From Rahnella inusitata_A (GTDB lineage Bacteria > Pseudomonadota > Gammaproteobacteria > Enterobacterales > Enterobacteriaceae): 64,000 nt of DNA. A program made the translations under genes and the position numbers. The notes beneath the pieces are model-generated. The model did no database searches. It was not told where the DNA came from and was given only the letters and a program-made list of their open reading frames with translations. The DNA lies in contig NZ_CBCPJJ010000002.1 in NCBI RefSeq assembly GCF_965118895.1, positions 1 through 64,000 of the forward strand, written 5' to 3'. Shown here piece by piece: positions 51,779-60,382 of the stretch (its first letter is position 1; the number at the start of each line of letters is the position of its first letter).

Positions 51779-52971
51779 TTATTTCTTAAAATAAACTTCT
51801 GTATCCCACCATTCCATTAGTTCTTTGCGTTGCTTGATGTAGGTTGAACGGTTATATGCCTTTCTGACTTCATTTTTATCGCTATGTGCAAGTGCAGCCT
51901 CTATGGCATCCGCATTAAAACCCGCTTCATTCAGGGCTGTACTGGCTATAGAACGTAAACCATGAGCAACAAGCTTCCCACCATATCCAATACGCTTCAA
52001 AGCGGCATTTGCTGTTTGACTATTCATCGGCTTTCTAGGGTCATTGCGACTAGGGAAAACGTACTGACGATTACCACTAATGGGACGCATGATTTCTAAG
52101 AGTTCTAATGCTTGCTCTGACAGCGGAACAATATGATCTCGCTTTGCCTTCATGCGTTCAGCTGGAATACACCACCGCTTATTCTCGATATCGATCTCTG
52201 ACCAGGCTGTTGCTGAAGCTTCTGCAGGGCGTATAAGAGTCAGTAGTTGCCATTCAAGCAGGCAGCGGGTTGGTATTGATAAATTGCTCATCGAAATCGT
52301 GCGCATTAGTTTAGGCAGTTCTTCGGGGCGTATTGTGGGCATATGTTGCTTCTTCGGGCGCTCGAAAGCATTACCAATACCTGAAGCTGGGTTTGCCTCA
52401 ATCAGTCCAACATTCACCGCATAAATCATTATCTCATTGATGCGCTGAACTAACCGCCTTACCGTCTCTAATGCTCCCCGCGCTTTGATTGGTTCTAACA
52501 CTTGGATCAGGGTGCGAGCCTTCAACTCCTGAACAGGAACATTTTCAATACTGGGCAGGAAGTCTTTCTCAATAGAACGCCAGATATCTTTAGCGTGGTC
52601 AGCGCTAACGTGACTTTGTTTCAACTCGAACCATTTACGTGCCACATTTACGAAAATGCTTTCCTGAGCGATTTGGACCTTCTCAGCTTCTTCGCCAGCT
52701 CTTGCTTGTGGGTCGATCCCTTTGACTAACATCGTCAGCTTCTCAGCGCGCACTTCTCTGGCATCAGCCAGTGAAAGTGCAGGATAAACGCCTAGGCTGA
52801 TCATGGTGCGTTTTGATGTGTTAGGAACCTGGTAGCGAAAGCGCCAAATTTTCTTGCGGTGGTTTTGACCAGGAGAAAGAGTCCGTCACCATCATGCAAT
52901 GTGAGGTCTTTGTCTGTGGCTTTGGCTTTTTGTACTTCAGTGTGGGTGAGGGGGCGTGTAGTCCGCGCCAT
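51779..52971 (-). pseudogene. int: P4-type tyrosine integrase, broken by a frameshift
   Basis: Site-specific recombinase for the adjacent ssrA attachment site. The N-terminal part starts at ATG 52971 (MARTTRPLTHTEVQKAKATDK) and reads to LLVKTTARKFGAF. The rest is in another frame (KKIWRFRYQVPNTSKRTMIS) to the stop at 51779-51781. The join is at about 52855-52862, consistent with loss of one base in a codon for the usual GKK; the full frame would be about 397 residues. Catalytic elements in the long part are RPAEASATAW (Arg), HGLRS (HxxR) and AYNRSTYIKQR (Tyr). It reads away from ssrA, as int genes at this site do. A sequencing error is possible. Confidence 0.85.
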
Positions 52972-52988
52972 GCAAGGATCTTCCCTAA

Positions 52989-53040
52989 TTGGTATACGTT
53001 TATTGGTATATATCTTAGCGTATACCAATTCGTATACTAA
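52989..53040. repeat. Cluster of GGTATAC repeats upstream of int
   Basis: TTGGTATACG (52989-52998), TTGGTATA (53003-53010), inverted CGTATACCAA (53019-53028) and CGTATACTAA (53031-53040). The first and third form a perfect 10-bp inverted repeat. Position just upstream of int and next to the attachment end suggests arm-type integrase sites or an int operator. Confidence 0.7.
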
Positions 53041-53087
53041 TAGACGCCGGTTTCAGGCGGATCTTCTCGGACTTCTACAGACACAAA

Positions 53088-53120
53088 AAAGCCCGCAAAC
53101 CTAGAAGGGATGCGGGCTTT
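53088..53120 (-). terminator. Terminator of ssrA
   Basis: On the minus strand AAAGCCCGCA / TGCGGGCTTT, a 10-bp stem followed by six T (plus-strand A run from 53085), about 45 bases past the tmRNA 3' end. Confidence 0.85.
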
Positions 53121-53163
53121 CAGGACTTCTCCGGACTTATCTGGTAATAACCGGATCATTATT

Positions 53164-53527
53164 TGGTGGAGCTGGGGGGATTTGAACCCCCGTCCAGAAT
53201 TACTACACCGTCGGCACTACATGCTTAGTCCAATCTTTACATTCGCCGGTTAGCTGCGGATGGACACGCCACTAACAAACTATCCTGATTGGGTTTAACG
53301 CTTTCACCCCAGGCAAGGTGTCCACGCGATCTCTTTTGGGTTTGACCTCTCTTGATCCCCGTCCTAAGAGCGGAGGCTAGGGAGAGAGGGCTCTAAGCAG
53401 GGTATTAAGCTGCTAGGGCGTAGTTTTCGTCGTTTGCGACTATTTTTTTGCGGCTTTTTACGAGGCCAACCGCCCCTCGGCATGCTCCTTGGGCTTCGCA
53501 AATCCTGTCGAATCCAGAATCAGCCCC
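53164..53527 (-). ncRNA. ssrA: tmRNA (transfer-messenger RNA)
   Basis: Rescues stalled ribosomes and tags the nascent peptide for proteolysis. On the minus strand the 5' end is GGGGCTGATTCTGGATTCGA and the 3' end is the tRNA-like GGGTTCAAATCCCCCCAGCTC followed by CACCA; the length is 364 bases. The tag reading frame (53405-53437) encodes ANDENYALAA followed by TAA. The 3' end is the attachment site used by the neighbouring satellite. smpB, its protein partner, lies 49 bases upstream on the same strand. Confidence 0.97.
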
Positions 53528-53576
53528 AAGTACTATTTCGCAGTATACCAGCAAAACACCAAGCTAAGCCAGAGAC

Positions 53577-54059
53577 TTAGCGATTTGCGTGCTTCATGAT
53601 ACGTGCTTTGTCTACTTTCCACTCACGATCTTTAATGTCATCGCGCTTGTCGTGCTCTTTCTTACCTTTAGCCAGACCGATCTTCACTTTTGACCATGCA
53701 TTTTTCCAGTACATGGAAAGCGCGACGACGGTGTAACCATCGCGACTGACTTTGCCAAACAGCGTTTCTAACTCACGCTTGTTCAGCAGTAATTTTCTTG
53801 TACGGGTCGGGTCACAAACAATATGACTGGACGCCATGTTGAGAGGTTGAATGGTTGCGCCAAACAAAAAGGCTTCACCGTCGCGGAATGTGACGTAACT
53901 GTCAGTGATGTTTGCTTTACCAGCACGCATCGATTTGACTTCCCATCCCTGCAAAGCAAGCCCCGCCTCGAATTCATCTTCAATGATATATTCGTGGCGA
54001 GCGCGTTTGTTCATCGCGATAGTCGCGGAACCGGGTTTATGTGCTTTTTTCTTTGTCAT
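53577..54059 (-). CDS. smpB: SsrA-binding protein SmpB
   Basis: Binds tmRNA and delivers it to stalled ribosomes. 160 residues from ATG 54059 (MTKKKAHKPGSATIAMNKRA), the same length as in E. coli. Family stretch AGLALQGWEVKSMRAGKANI; the basic tail ends DDIKDREWKVDKARIMKHANR, which enters the mRNA channel. Divergent from ratA. Confidence 0.97.
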   Translation of the reverse strand: MTKKKAHKPGSATIAMNKRARHEYIIEDEFEAGLALQGWEVKSMRAGKANITDSYVTFRDGEAFLFGATIQPLNMASSHIVCDPTRTRKLLLNKRELETLFGKVSRDGYTVVALSMYWKNAWSKVKIGLAKGKKEHDKRDDIKDREWKVDKARIMKHANR

Positions 54060-54213
54060 AGTGATACTTATTATACTGTAAGCGTTGCCGAATGAAATCC
54101 CCACGCGTCTGACTCTGTTGTTTTTCCTTTTTTGGCCCCCTGTGCTTCGTAGTTTTTATTACCGGGCGGATAAATGGTATTATCTGTACGTTTTATGACA
54201 CCTGGAAAATGAT

Positions 54214-54648
54214 ATGCCACAGATAAGTCGTTCTGCGCTGGTGCCCTTCAGCGTGGAACAGATGTACACCTTAGTGAATGATGTCGATGCTTACCCGCAG
54301 TTTCTGCCTGGTTGTACCGGCAGCCGTATTTTGGATAACAGTGATACGTCAATGACGGCAGCTGTTGATGTTTCGAAAGCGGGTATCAGCAAAACCTTTA
54401 CCACGAAGAACACATTAATCAGTAATAAGCGTATTGATATGCAACTGGTTGATGGTCCGTTTCGTAAGCTGACCGGGGGCTGGGACTTCATCGAACTCAG
54501 TCCAGATGCCTGCAAAGTGCAACTCAGCCTTGATTTTGAATTTACGAATAAATTGATCGAATTAGCTTTCGGGAAAATCTTTAAAGAGCTCGCGGGCAGT
54601 ATGGTTCAGGCGTTCACCCTGCGTGCGAAAGAGGTCTACAGTGTCTGA
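54214..54648 (+). CDS. ratA: RatA, START-like ribosome-associated protein (coenzyme Q binding COQ10-like)
   Basis: 144 residues, START/polyketide-cyclase fold (YfjG). In E. coli, RatA was reported to bind 50S subunits and block 70S formation; homologues (COQ10) bind ubiquinone. Landmarks: YTLVNDVDAYPQFLPGCTGSR and GPFRKLTGGWDF. Overlaps ratB by 8 bases. Confidence 0.94.
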   Translation: MPQISRSALVPFSVEQMYTLVNDVDAYPQFLPGCTGSRILDNSDTSMTAAVDVSKAGISKTFTTKNTLISNKRIDMQLVDGPFRKLTGGWDFIELSPDACKVQLSLDFEFTNKLIELAFGKIFKELAGSMVQAFTLRAKEVYSV

Positions 54649-54925
54649 AATCCGCGTTGAAGTGGTGTATGCATTGCCGGAACGTCAGTATCTTCGAACC
54701 GTTAAGCTGGAGGAGGGAAGTAACGTCGAACAGGCGCTGCTGGCTTCCGGGTTATTGGAGTTGCGTAAAGATATCGATTTGAAAAAGAATAAGTTTGGGA
54801 TTTATAGCCGCCCGGTCAAACTGGCTGATACCGTCAATGACGGTGACAGGATCGAGATTTACCGTCCGCTGATTGCGGATCCAAAAGAGTTACGGCGCAT
54901 TCGCGCTGAACGTTCCAAAAAATAA
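54641..54925 (+). CDS. ratB: RatB/RnfH family ubiquitin-like protein
   Basis: 94 residues, beta-grasp fold; function unknown. The start is GTG 54641 (VSEIRVEVVYALPERQYL), eight bases inside ratA, which fixes the coupling. The conserved end is GDRIEIYRPLIADPKELRRIRAE. Followed by a bidirectional terminator shared with bamE. Confidence 0.92.
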   Translation: MSEIRVEVVYALPERQYLRTVKLEEGSNVEQALLASGLLELRKDIDLKKNKFGIYSRPVKLADTVNDGDRIEIYRPLIADPKELRRIRAERSKK

Positions 54926-54949
54926 GGCGCCTGAGGCGCCTTATTTTTT
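54924..54949. terminator. Bidirectional terminator between ratB and bamE
   Basis: AAGGCGCC-TGA-GGCGCCTT followed by A and seven T; convergent genes on both sides. Confidence 0.85.
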
Positions 54950-55003
54950 TACCCTGAAAGATGATTTTTGGGTTGTTACCAGCGACCATCACACCGGGGC
55001 GGT

Positions 55004-55354
55004 TTATTTCTGATCGGTCAACGTCGGCTTGTTATCAATGTTAGTCAGCGTATCTGAGCCGTTGAAGGTCAGTGTCAGTGTTTGCTGAGTGACGCCCTGA
55101 TGGCCTGGTTCCTGACGGAACACGTAATACCAGACATCGCTGCCAAATGGATCGTGCAGCATCGGCGTGCCAAGAACATAAGCAACCTGTTGCTTAGTCA
55201 TGCCGGTATGAATTTTTTGTACGTCAGCAGGGGATAAGTAGTTCCCCTGATTAATGTCAGGCCGATAAACCACCTTTTCCAGAGTGGAACAGCCCGCAGT
55301 AAGCATTACAAGAGCTACAGCGGCGGCAGTTAGCGTTTTACAGCGCATAGTCAT
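55004..55354 (-). CDS. bamE: Outer membrane assembly lipoprotein BamE (SmpA)
   Basis: Lipoprotein subunit of the BAM complex that folds outer-membrane proteins. 116 residues; lipobox LTAGC near residue 21 after a short signal. Landmarks: VYRPDINQGNYLSPADVQKI and DPFGSDVWYYVFRQEPGH. The ATG at 55354 has AAGGAA upstream; an in-frame ATG six bases downstream is the start used in E. coli. Confidence 0.95.
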   Translation of the reverse strand: MTMRCKTLTAAAVALVMLTAGCSTLEKVVYRPDINQGNYLSPADVQKIHTGMTKQQVAYVLGTPMLHDPFGSDVWYYVFRQEPGHQGVTQQTLTLTFNGSDTLTNIDNKPTLTDQK

Positions 55355-55460
55355 TACATTCCTTTAGGGCATAAGATGCCGATGATAATAGACCTTTCAT
55401 CAGTTTGAAACCTTTGCGGGGCACCTGTATGACCGCTGAACTGTAAAAAAGTTGAGCTTT

Positions 55461-57122
55461 TTACGCGGCGAGCAACTCTTTTGCATTGGCCAGGGTGTTT
55501 CGGGTGACTTCACTTCCGCCCAGCAAGCGCGCCAGTTCTTGCAAACGCGCCTTTTTATCGAGGCGATTCATTTGCGTTTCTGTCACTTCACCGTCAGTTT
55601 CTTTGCTAACAAAATAATGCTGATGGCCGCAACCTGCAACCTGCGGTAAGTGCGTGACGCACATAACCTGGGTTGATTCACCCAACTGACGCAACAGACG
55701 TCCGACAATCGCCGCAGTCGGGCCGCTGATGCCAACATCCACTTCATCGAAGATCAGTGCGGGTGTTTCCATCTTTTGCGCTGTAATAACCTGAATCGCC
55801 AGCGCGATACGGGAAAGCTCGCCTCCTGATGCAACCTTAGCTAAAGCCTGCAACGGTTGTCCCGGGTTAGTGGTGACCTGGAACTCCAGGCGGTCAGCAC
55901 CTTCTGCTCCCAAATGTTCCGGTTCGAAATGCACCTGAATTTGGAACTTACCGTGAGGCATGGAAAGAGCTTGCATGCTTTGAGTTATCAGCAGTGTCAG
56001 CTCATCAGCGAAGAACTGACGCTTATCGTGCAGCTCGGCGGCAATGGCGACAGCTTGCTGGTAATGCGCCTGTACTGCTTCACTCAGTTCGGCCTGATTG
56101 GTTTCCTGATCATCGAGCGCCTGCTGTTCTTCCAGCAACTGACGATGATGCTCGGGCAATTCTTCCGGTCTCACATGATGCTTACGTGCCAGATTCATCT
56201 GACGGGATAAACGCTGCTCCAGTTCGAACAACCGGTTGGGATCCATATCCAGACGTTCACTGTAATGGCGAAGTTCATCACTGGCCTCGATGATTTGAAT
56301 CGAGGCGTCGTCCAGCATGACGATCAGGTCATTCATTTTGCTGTCGAGCTCAGCCAGTTCAGTGAGCTGGTTGCGCGCACTGTACAGCAAACTAACAATA
56401 TTTTGTTCTTCGCCATCGGCCAGCAGATGCAATGCACTCTGGCTCAGTGAGAGAAGCTGTCCGCTGTTCGCCAGGCGTTTGTATTCTTCATCGATTTGTT
56501 CATATTCGCCGGCCTGCGCAGAGAACTCATTGAGCTCTTTCAGCTGATATTGCAATAACTGACGGCGTGATTCACGTTCGTTCATCTGTTGCTGATACAG
56601 CGCCAGCTGACGGCAGCTTTGGTGCCAGTTCTGATACGCTTTACGCATTTCAGCCAGCAGGAGGGGCTGATCGGAGTAAGCATCAAGCAGATGTTTTTGG
56701 TGTTCAGGTTTGAGTAAAAGCTGGTGGGCATGCTGCCCGTGGATTTGGATCAGATGCTGGCCCAATTCGCGCAGCTGCGATAATGGCACCGGTGTCCCGT
56801 TGATAAAGCCCCGTGAGCGCCCGTCACTGCTGATGGTACGACGCAGCAGGCAGTCATGCCCTTCATCGAGTTGATTTTCAGCCAGCCAGAGTTTCGCGGA
56901 AGGGGTATCGGCTAAGGTGAAGCGCGCACAGATATCTGCGCGGCTTGCACCGAGACGCACCATGCTGCCATCGGCGCGGTTACCCAGGCAAAGCCCGAGC
57001 GCGTCAATAGCAATGGACTTACCAGCACCGGTTTCCCCGGTGATTGCCGTCATCCCTGCATGAAAATCGATTTCTAACTCACGGACAATAGCAAAGTTAC
57101 TGATAGTTAATTGCGCCAGCAT
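55461..57122 (-). CDS. recN: DNA repair protein RecN
   Basis: SMC-like ATPase recruited to double-strand breaks. The start is ATG 57122 (MLAQLTISNFAIVRELEIDF); 553 residues, as in E. coli. Walker A GETGAGKSIAIDALGL at about residues 29-44, long coiled-coil arms in the middle (glutamine-rich), and signature/Walker B near the C-terminus (KVASGGELSRIALAIQ; ALIFDEVDVGI). Two LexA boxes lie just upstream, so it is an SOS gene. Confidence 0.97.
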   Translation of the reverse strand: MLAQLTISNFAIVRELEIDFHAGMTAITGETGAGKSIAIDALGLCLGNRADGSMVRLGASRADICARFTLADTPSAKLWLAENQLDEGHDCLLRRTISSDGRSRGFINGTPVPLSQLRELGQHLIQIHGQHAHQLLLKPEHQKHLLDAYSDQPLLLAEMRKAYQNWHQSCRQLALYQQQMNERESRRQLLQYQLKELNEFSAQAGEYEQIDEEYKRLANSGQLLSLSQSALHLLADGEEQNIVSLLYSARNQLTELAELDSKMNDLIVMLDDASIQIIEASDELRHYSERLDMDPNRLFELEQRLSRQMNLARKHHVRPEELPEHHRQLLEEQQALDDQETNQAELSEAVQAHYQQAVAIAAELHDKRQFFADELTLLITQSMQALSMPHGKFQIQVHFEPEHLGAEGADRLEFQVTTNPGQPLQALAKVASGGELSRIALAIQVITAQKMETPALIFDEVDVGISGPTAAIVGRLLRQLGESTQVMCVTHLPQVAGCGHQHYFVSKETDGEVTETQMNRLDKKARLQELARLLGGSEVTRNTLANAKELLAA

Positions 57123-57150
57123 GATCACCTTCCTGTACATAACAACAGAC

Positions 57151-57166
57151 CTGTAATTACATACAG
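57151..57166 (-). promoter_or_regulatory. LexA box 1 upstream of recN
   Basis: CTGTAATTACATACAG, an exact match to CTGT-N8-ACAG, 28 bases before the recN start. Confidence 0.9.
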
Positions 57167-57172
57167 TATAAA

Positions 57173-57188
57173 CTGGTTTTATATACAG
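57173..57188 (-). promoter_or_regulatory. LexA box 2 upstream of recN
   Basis: CTGGTTTTATATACAG, one mismatch to CTGT-N8-ACAG, 22 bases (two helical turns) from box 1. E. coli recN also has more than one LexA box. Confidence 0.8.
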
Positions 57189-57217
57189 TAAAGAGGCTGG
57201 CGAATTATTTTTTCAAT

Positions 57218-58096
57218 TCAGAACAGTTTTTTTGACCATCCGAGTTTGGTGCTTAACGTATTGAAATAGCTGTAATCCTTTGGGTGGATCAGATTAAGGT
57301 GGAACTCGCTGCGACGAATCACGACCTCTTCGCCGGGTTGGATAGGTAACGCAATCTGGCTGTCACAGCTGATTTCTAGATCAGTACTCATATGTGAGAA
57401 TCGCAGGCAAATGGTGCTGTTACTGTTAATGACAAGAGGACGTGCCGAGAGCGTGTGCGGGAACATCGGCACCAGCGCAATCGCTTCTAATGTCGGCGTC
57501 AGGATCGGGCCACCGCCGGACAGTGAATACGCCGTTGAACCCGTAGGTGTCGATATAATCAGGCCGTCGGAGCGTTGAGAAAACGCGAACTTGTCGTCGA
57601 TATAGACTTCAAATTCAATCATGTGTGCGACTTTCCCCGGGTGGAGCACCACTTCGTTGATAGCCGTGCTAACGCGACATTGCTGATCTTTACAGCGCAC
57701 CATCGCTTCCAGCAGAAAACGTTGCTCGCTGATATATTCGCCTTGTAAAACGTCATCCAGCTGCTGTAACGCGTTGTCCGGATCCAGATCGGTCAGAAAG
57801 CCCAGATTACCTCGATTAATGCCGATAACTTTGATGTCATAGCGCGCCAGTACCCGCGCCGCGCCGAGCATATTGCCGTCACCGCCGACCACGACAGCCA
57901 AATCTGCCAATTTGCCAATTTCCGCCAGACTGCCGGTTTGCGCGCCTTCCAGGGCTAAATCTTGCGCCACCTGCCGCTCAACAATCACCTGATAACCCTT
58001 TGAGATTAACCAGTAATAAAGCATTTCATGGGTGGCAAGTGCGGAAGGATGGCGAGGGTGTCCGACTATCCCAATGCACTCAAATTTTTTATTCAT
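57218..58096 (-). CDS. nadK: NAD kinase
   Basis: Phosphorylates NAD to NADP, 292 residues. Catalytic GGDGNMLGAAR at about residues 72-82, NRGNLGFLTDLDPD, and the NAD-contact loops IISTPTGSTAYSLSGGGPI. Divergent from grpE. Its stop lies about 95 bases before the recN promoter region. Confidence 0.97.
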   Translation of the reverse strand: MNKKFECIGIVGHPRHPSALATHEMLYYWLISKGYQVIVERQVAQDLALEGAQTGSLAEIGKLADLAVVVGGDGNMLGAARVLARYDIKVIGINRGNLGFLTDLDPDNALQQLDDVLQGEYISEQRFLLEAMVRCKDQQCRVSTAINEVVLHPGKVAHMIEFEVYIDDKFAFSQRSDGLIISTPTGSTAYSLSGGGPILTPTLEAIALVPMFPHTLSARPLVINSNSTICLRFSHMSTDLEISCDSQIALPIQPGEEVVIRRSEFHLNLIHPKDYSYFNTLSTKLGWSKKLF

Positions 58097-58163
58097 CGCT
58101 GTGGTTATCCTCAGCAGGGTGTGATGACTCCTGCATTATGACCGGTTTCATTAAAAACCAAAC

Positions 58164-58191
58164 CTTGAATCCCCGGTTTTGATCCCCATAA
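58164..58191 (+). promoter_or_regulatory. Sigma-32 heat-shock promoter of grpE
   Basis: CTTGAA, 14 bases, then CCCCATAA fits the sigma-32 consensus (CTTGAA-N13/15-CCCCATNT) closely, 42 bases before the grpE start. Confidence 0.85.
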
Positions 58192-58233
58192 TAAGCCAAC
58201 TAGCAAGATTAATGCTAAAACGCGGAGATATTC

Positions 58234-58821
58234 ATGAGTAGTAAAGAACATAAGACACCTGACGAGCAAGTCTCTGAAGAACTGAATCAGGAACAAGAGC
58301 TGCATGCGGAAGCGGAAACTCAGGCGGCAGATGTCGTTGACCCGCGCGATGAACGCATTGCTGAACTAGAAGCACAGCTGAAAGAAGTCCAGCAGCGTGA
58401 GCGTGACAGCCTGCTGCGTGCGAAAGCGGAAGTGGAAAACGTCCGTCGTCGTACTGAACTGGACATCGAAAAAGCACACAAATTCGCCCTGGAAAAATTC
58501 TCCGGCGAGTTGCTGCCAGTGATTGATAACCTGGAACGTGCGATCGATTTGGCTGATAAATCCAATCCTGAACTGACCGGTCTGATTGAAGGTGTTGAAC
58601 TGACCCTGAAATCCATGCTGGATGCGGTTCGCAAGTTCGGTATGGAAGTGGTGGGCGATATTCACGTGCCATTTAATCCTGAACTGCATCAGGCGATGAC
58701 CATGATGGAATCCGAAGAGCTGGAGCCTAATCACGTGATTATGGTTATGCAGAAGGGTTACACGCTGAATGGTCGTCTGTTACGTCCGGCGATGGTCGCG
58801 GTTTCTAAAGCGAAAGCCTGA
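58234..58821 (+). CDS. grpE: Nucleotide exchange factor GrpE
   Basis: Co-chaperone that releases ADP from DnaK, 195 residues. The acidic N-terminal region is followed by a long coiled coil (ERIAELEAQLKEVQQRERDS...) and the C-terminal beta domain with GDIHVPFNPELHQAM and LRPAMVAVSKA. Heat-shock control is supported by the promoter at 58164. Confidence 0.97.
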   Translation: MSSKEHKTPDEQVSEELNQEQELHAEAETQAADVVDPRDERIAELEAQLKEVQQRERDSLLRAKAEVENVRRRTELDIEKAHKFALEKFSGELLPVIDNLERAIDLADKSNPELTGLIEGVELTLKSMLDAVRKFGMEVVGDIHVPFNPELHQAMTMMESEELEPNHVIMVMQKGYTLNGRLLRPAMVAVSKAKA

Positions 58822-58848
58822 TTCTGTTTTGAACAGAGTAAGATGATG

Positions 58849-58881
58849 AAAGAGGCACCTTTGCTGGTGCCTCTTTTTTTT
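58849..58881. terminator. Bidirectional terminator between grpE and ung
   Basis: AAAGAGGCACC / GGTGCCTCTTT 11-bp stem with a T run to 58881. Confidence 0.9.
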
Positions 58882-58884
58882 ACG

Positions 58885-59568
58885 TCATTGCGCAGGTAAT
58901 ACCGGCACCCAATCAATGGGAGTCAGACCCTGTTTTTCCAACAAGGTATTCGCCTGAGAGAAATGTTTGCAACCCAGAAACCCGCGATGTGCCGAAAGCG
59001 GGGAAGGGTGCGGCGCTTTCAGGACATGATGGCGTTGCGTATCGATAATGTTACCCTTTTTCTGTGCGTGCGAACCCCACAGTAAGAAGACAATCCCTTC
59101 GCGATTTTCATTCAGTGCCGCAATCACCCGGTCGGTGAACGTTTCCCAGCCCAGCTTGGCGTGAGAGTGAGCCTGTCCACCTTCAACGGTCAGAACCGTG
59201 TTAAGCAGTAACACGCCCTGATCGGCCCAGCTTTGCAGATAGCCGTGATTCGGACGCTCAAACCCCGGGATATCCGTGATCAGCTCTTTATACATATTCA
59301 CCAGCGACGGGGGCGCAGGAATGCCGGGGCGGACGGAGAAGGATAAGCCATGAGCCTGATTTGGGCCGTGGTAAGGATCCTGCCCGAGGATGACCACTTT
59401 CACATCCGCCAGCTCTGCCGAGCGAAAAGCGTTAAACACATCCTGCTGTGGCGGATAAATGGTTTTTCCAGCAGCACGTTCAGCAGCAACAAACTTCAGA
59501 GTATCAACGAAGTAGGGCTGTTCTTTTTCCTGACCAATCACGTCATGCCAGGTGAGAGTTTTGGACAT
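58885..59568 (-). CDS. ung: Uracil-DNA glycosylase
   Basis: Removes uracil from DNA, 227 residues. The catalytic aspartate is in ILGQDPYHGPNQAHGLSFSV and the histidine in APHPSPLSAHRGFLGCKHF, both diagnostic of family 1. Convergent with grpE. Confidence 0.97.
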   Translation of the reverse strand: MSKTLTWHDVIGQEKEQPYFVDTLKFVAAERAAGKTIYPPQQDVFNAFRSAELADVKVVILGQDPYHGPNQAHGLSFSVRPGIPAPPSLVNMYKELITDIPGFERPNHGYLQSWADQGVLLLNTVLTVEGGQAHSHAKLGWETFTDRVIAALNENREGIVFLLWGSHAQKKGNIIDTQRHHVLKAPHPSPLSAHRGFLGCKHFSQANTLLEKQGLTPIDWVPVLPAQ

Positions 59569-59910
59569 TGACGCTCTCCTTTTGAAGGTAATTTTATTGC
59601 GCGTAGCTTACCTGCTCGTCCCTTCGAGCGAAACCCGCACATCCTTTTGCTGATGTTTATCTAGGGCTTAACGTTTCTGCATGCAATTTTTATTGATAAT
59701 TTACAAAAATAATTTAAGCGCAGGGGTTGGAAAAATTGATATAAAACATAAATATGCCGGGAGTGGAAAATAACCACACTGAAATGATTGATATTAGTCA
59801 AGGTTTGCGGGGTGTAGTGCTGTTATATCTGAGAGCAGAAATAACAGGTTGCCGTATGAACCTGACACTCAACCAATTAACAGTATCGTAGCCAATTATG
59901 GAGGCAACAT
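59569..59910 (+). promoter_or_regulatory. grcA upstream region
   Basis: 342 bases between divergent ung and grcA. An FNR site lies at 59788-59801. The AT-rich stretch at 59690-59760 may hold further regulatory sequence. No gene seen. Confidence 0.6.
59788..59801. promoter_or_regulatory. FNR site upstream of grcA
   Basis: TTGAT-ATTA-GTCAA, one mismatch to TTGAT-N4-ATCAA, 110 bases before grcA. E. coli yfiD (grcA) is a classic FNR- and ArcA-activated gene. Confidence 0.8.
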
Positions 59911-60294
59911 ATGATCACCGGGATCCAAATTACCAAAACTAACAACGAAGCCCTGAAAAATTCTTTCTGGCTGCTGGATGATGAAAAAGCAGAAGCGCGC
60001 TGCGTGTGTGCAAAAGCGGGTTATGCGGAAGACCAGATCGTTGCTGTCAGCGAACTGGGCCAGTTCGAATACCGTGAAGTGCCGATGGAAGTTCAGCCGA
60101 CTGTACGCGTAGAGGGTGGCCAACACCTGAACGTTAACGTACTGCGTCGCGAAACGCTGGAAGATGCGGTTAAGCATCCTGAAAAATACCCGCAGCTGAC
60201 CATTCGTGTGTCTGGTTATGCGGTACGTTTCAACTCACTGACTGCTGAACAGCAGCGTGACGTGATCACCCGTACCTTCACCGAAAGCCTGTAA
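59911..60294 (+). CDS. grcA: Autonomous glycyl radical cofactor GrcA (YfiD)
   Basis: Replaces the C-terminal radical domain of oxygen-damaged pyruvate formate-lyase. 127 residues. The radical glycine is in TIRVSGYAVRFNSLT, the same motif as PflB. Anaerobic control is supported by the FNR site. A terminator shared with srmB follows. Confidence 0.96.
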   Translation: MITGIQITKTNNEALKNSFWLLDDEKAEARCVCAKAGYAEDQIVAVSELGQFEYREVPMEVQPTVRVEGGQHLNVNVLRRETLEDAVKHPEKYPQLTIRVSGYAVRFNSLTAEQQRDVITRTFTESL

Positions 60295-60325
60295 TAACAG
60301 CGCTGTTTCGCTGACTGAAGCCAAT

Positions 60326-60354
60326 AAAAAACCGCCTGAGAAGGCGGTTTTTTT
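60326..60354. terminator. Bidirectional terminator between grcA and srmB
   Basis: AAAAAACCGCCT / AGGCGGTTTTTT 12-bp stem with a GAGA loop, with A and T runs on each side. Confidence 0.9.
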
Positions 60355-60382
60355 TCATTTGTATCAGGTGATTAACTGATAC

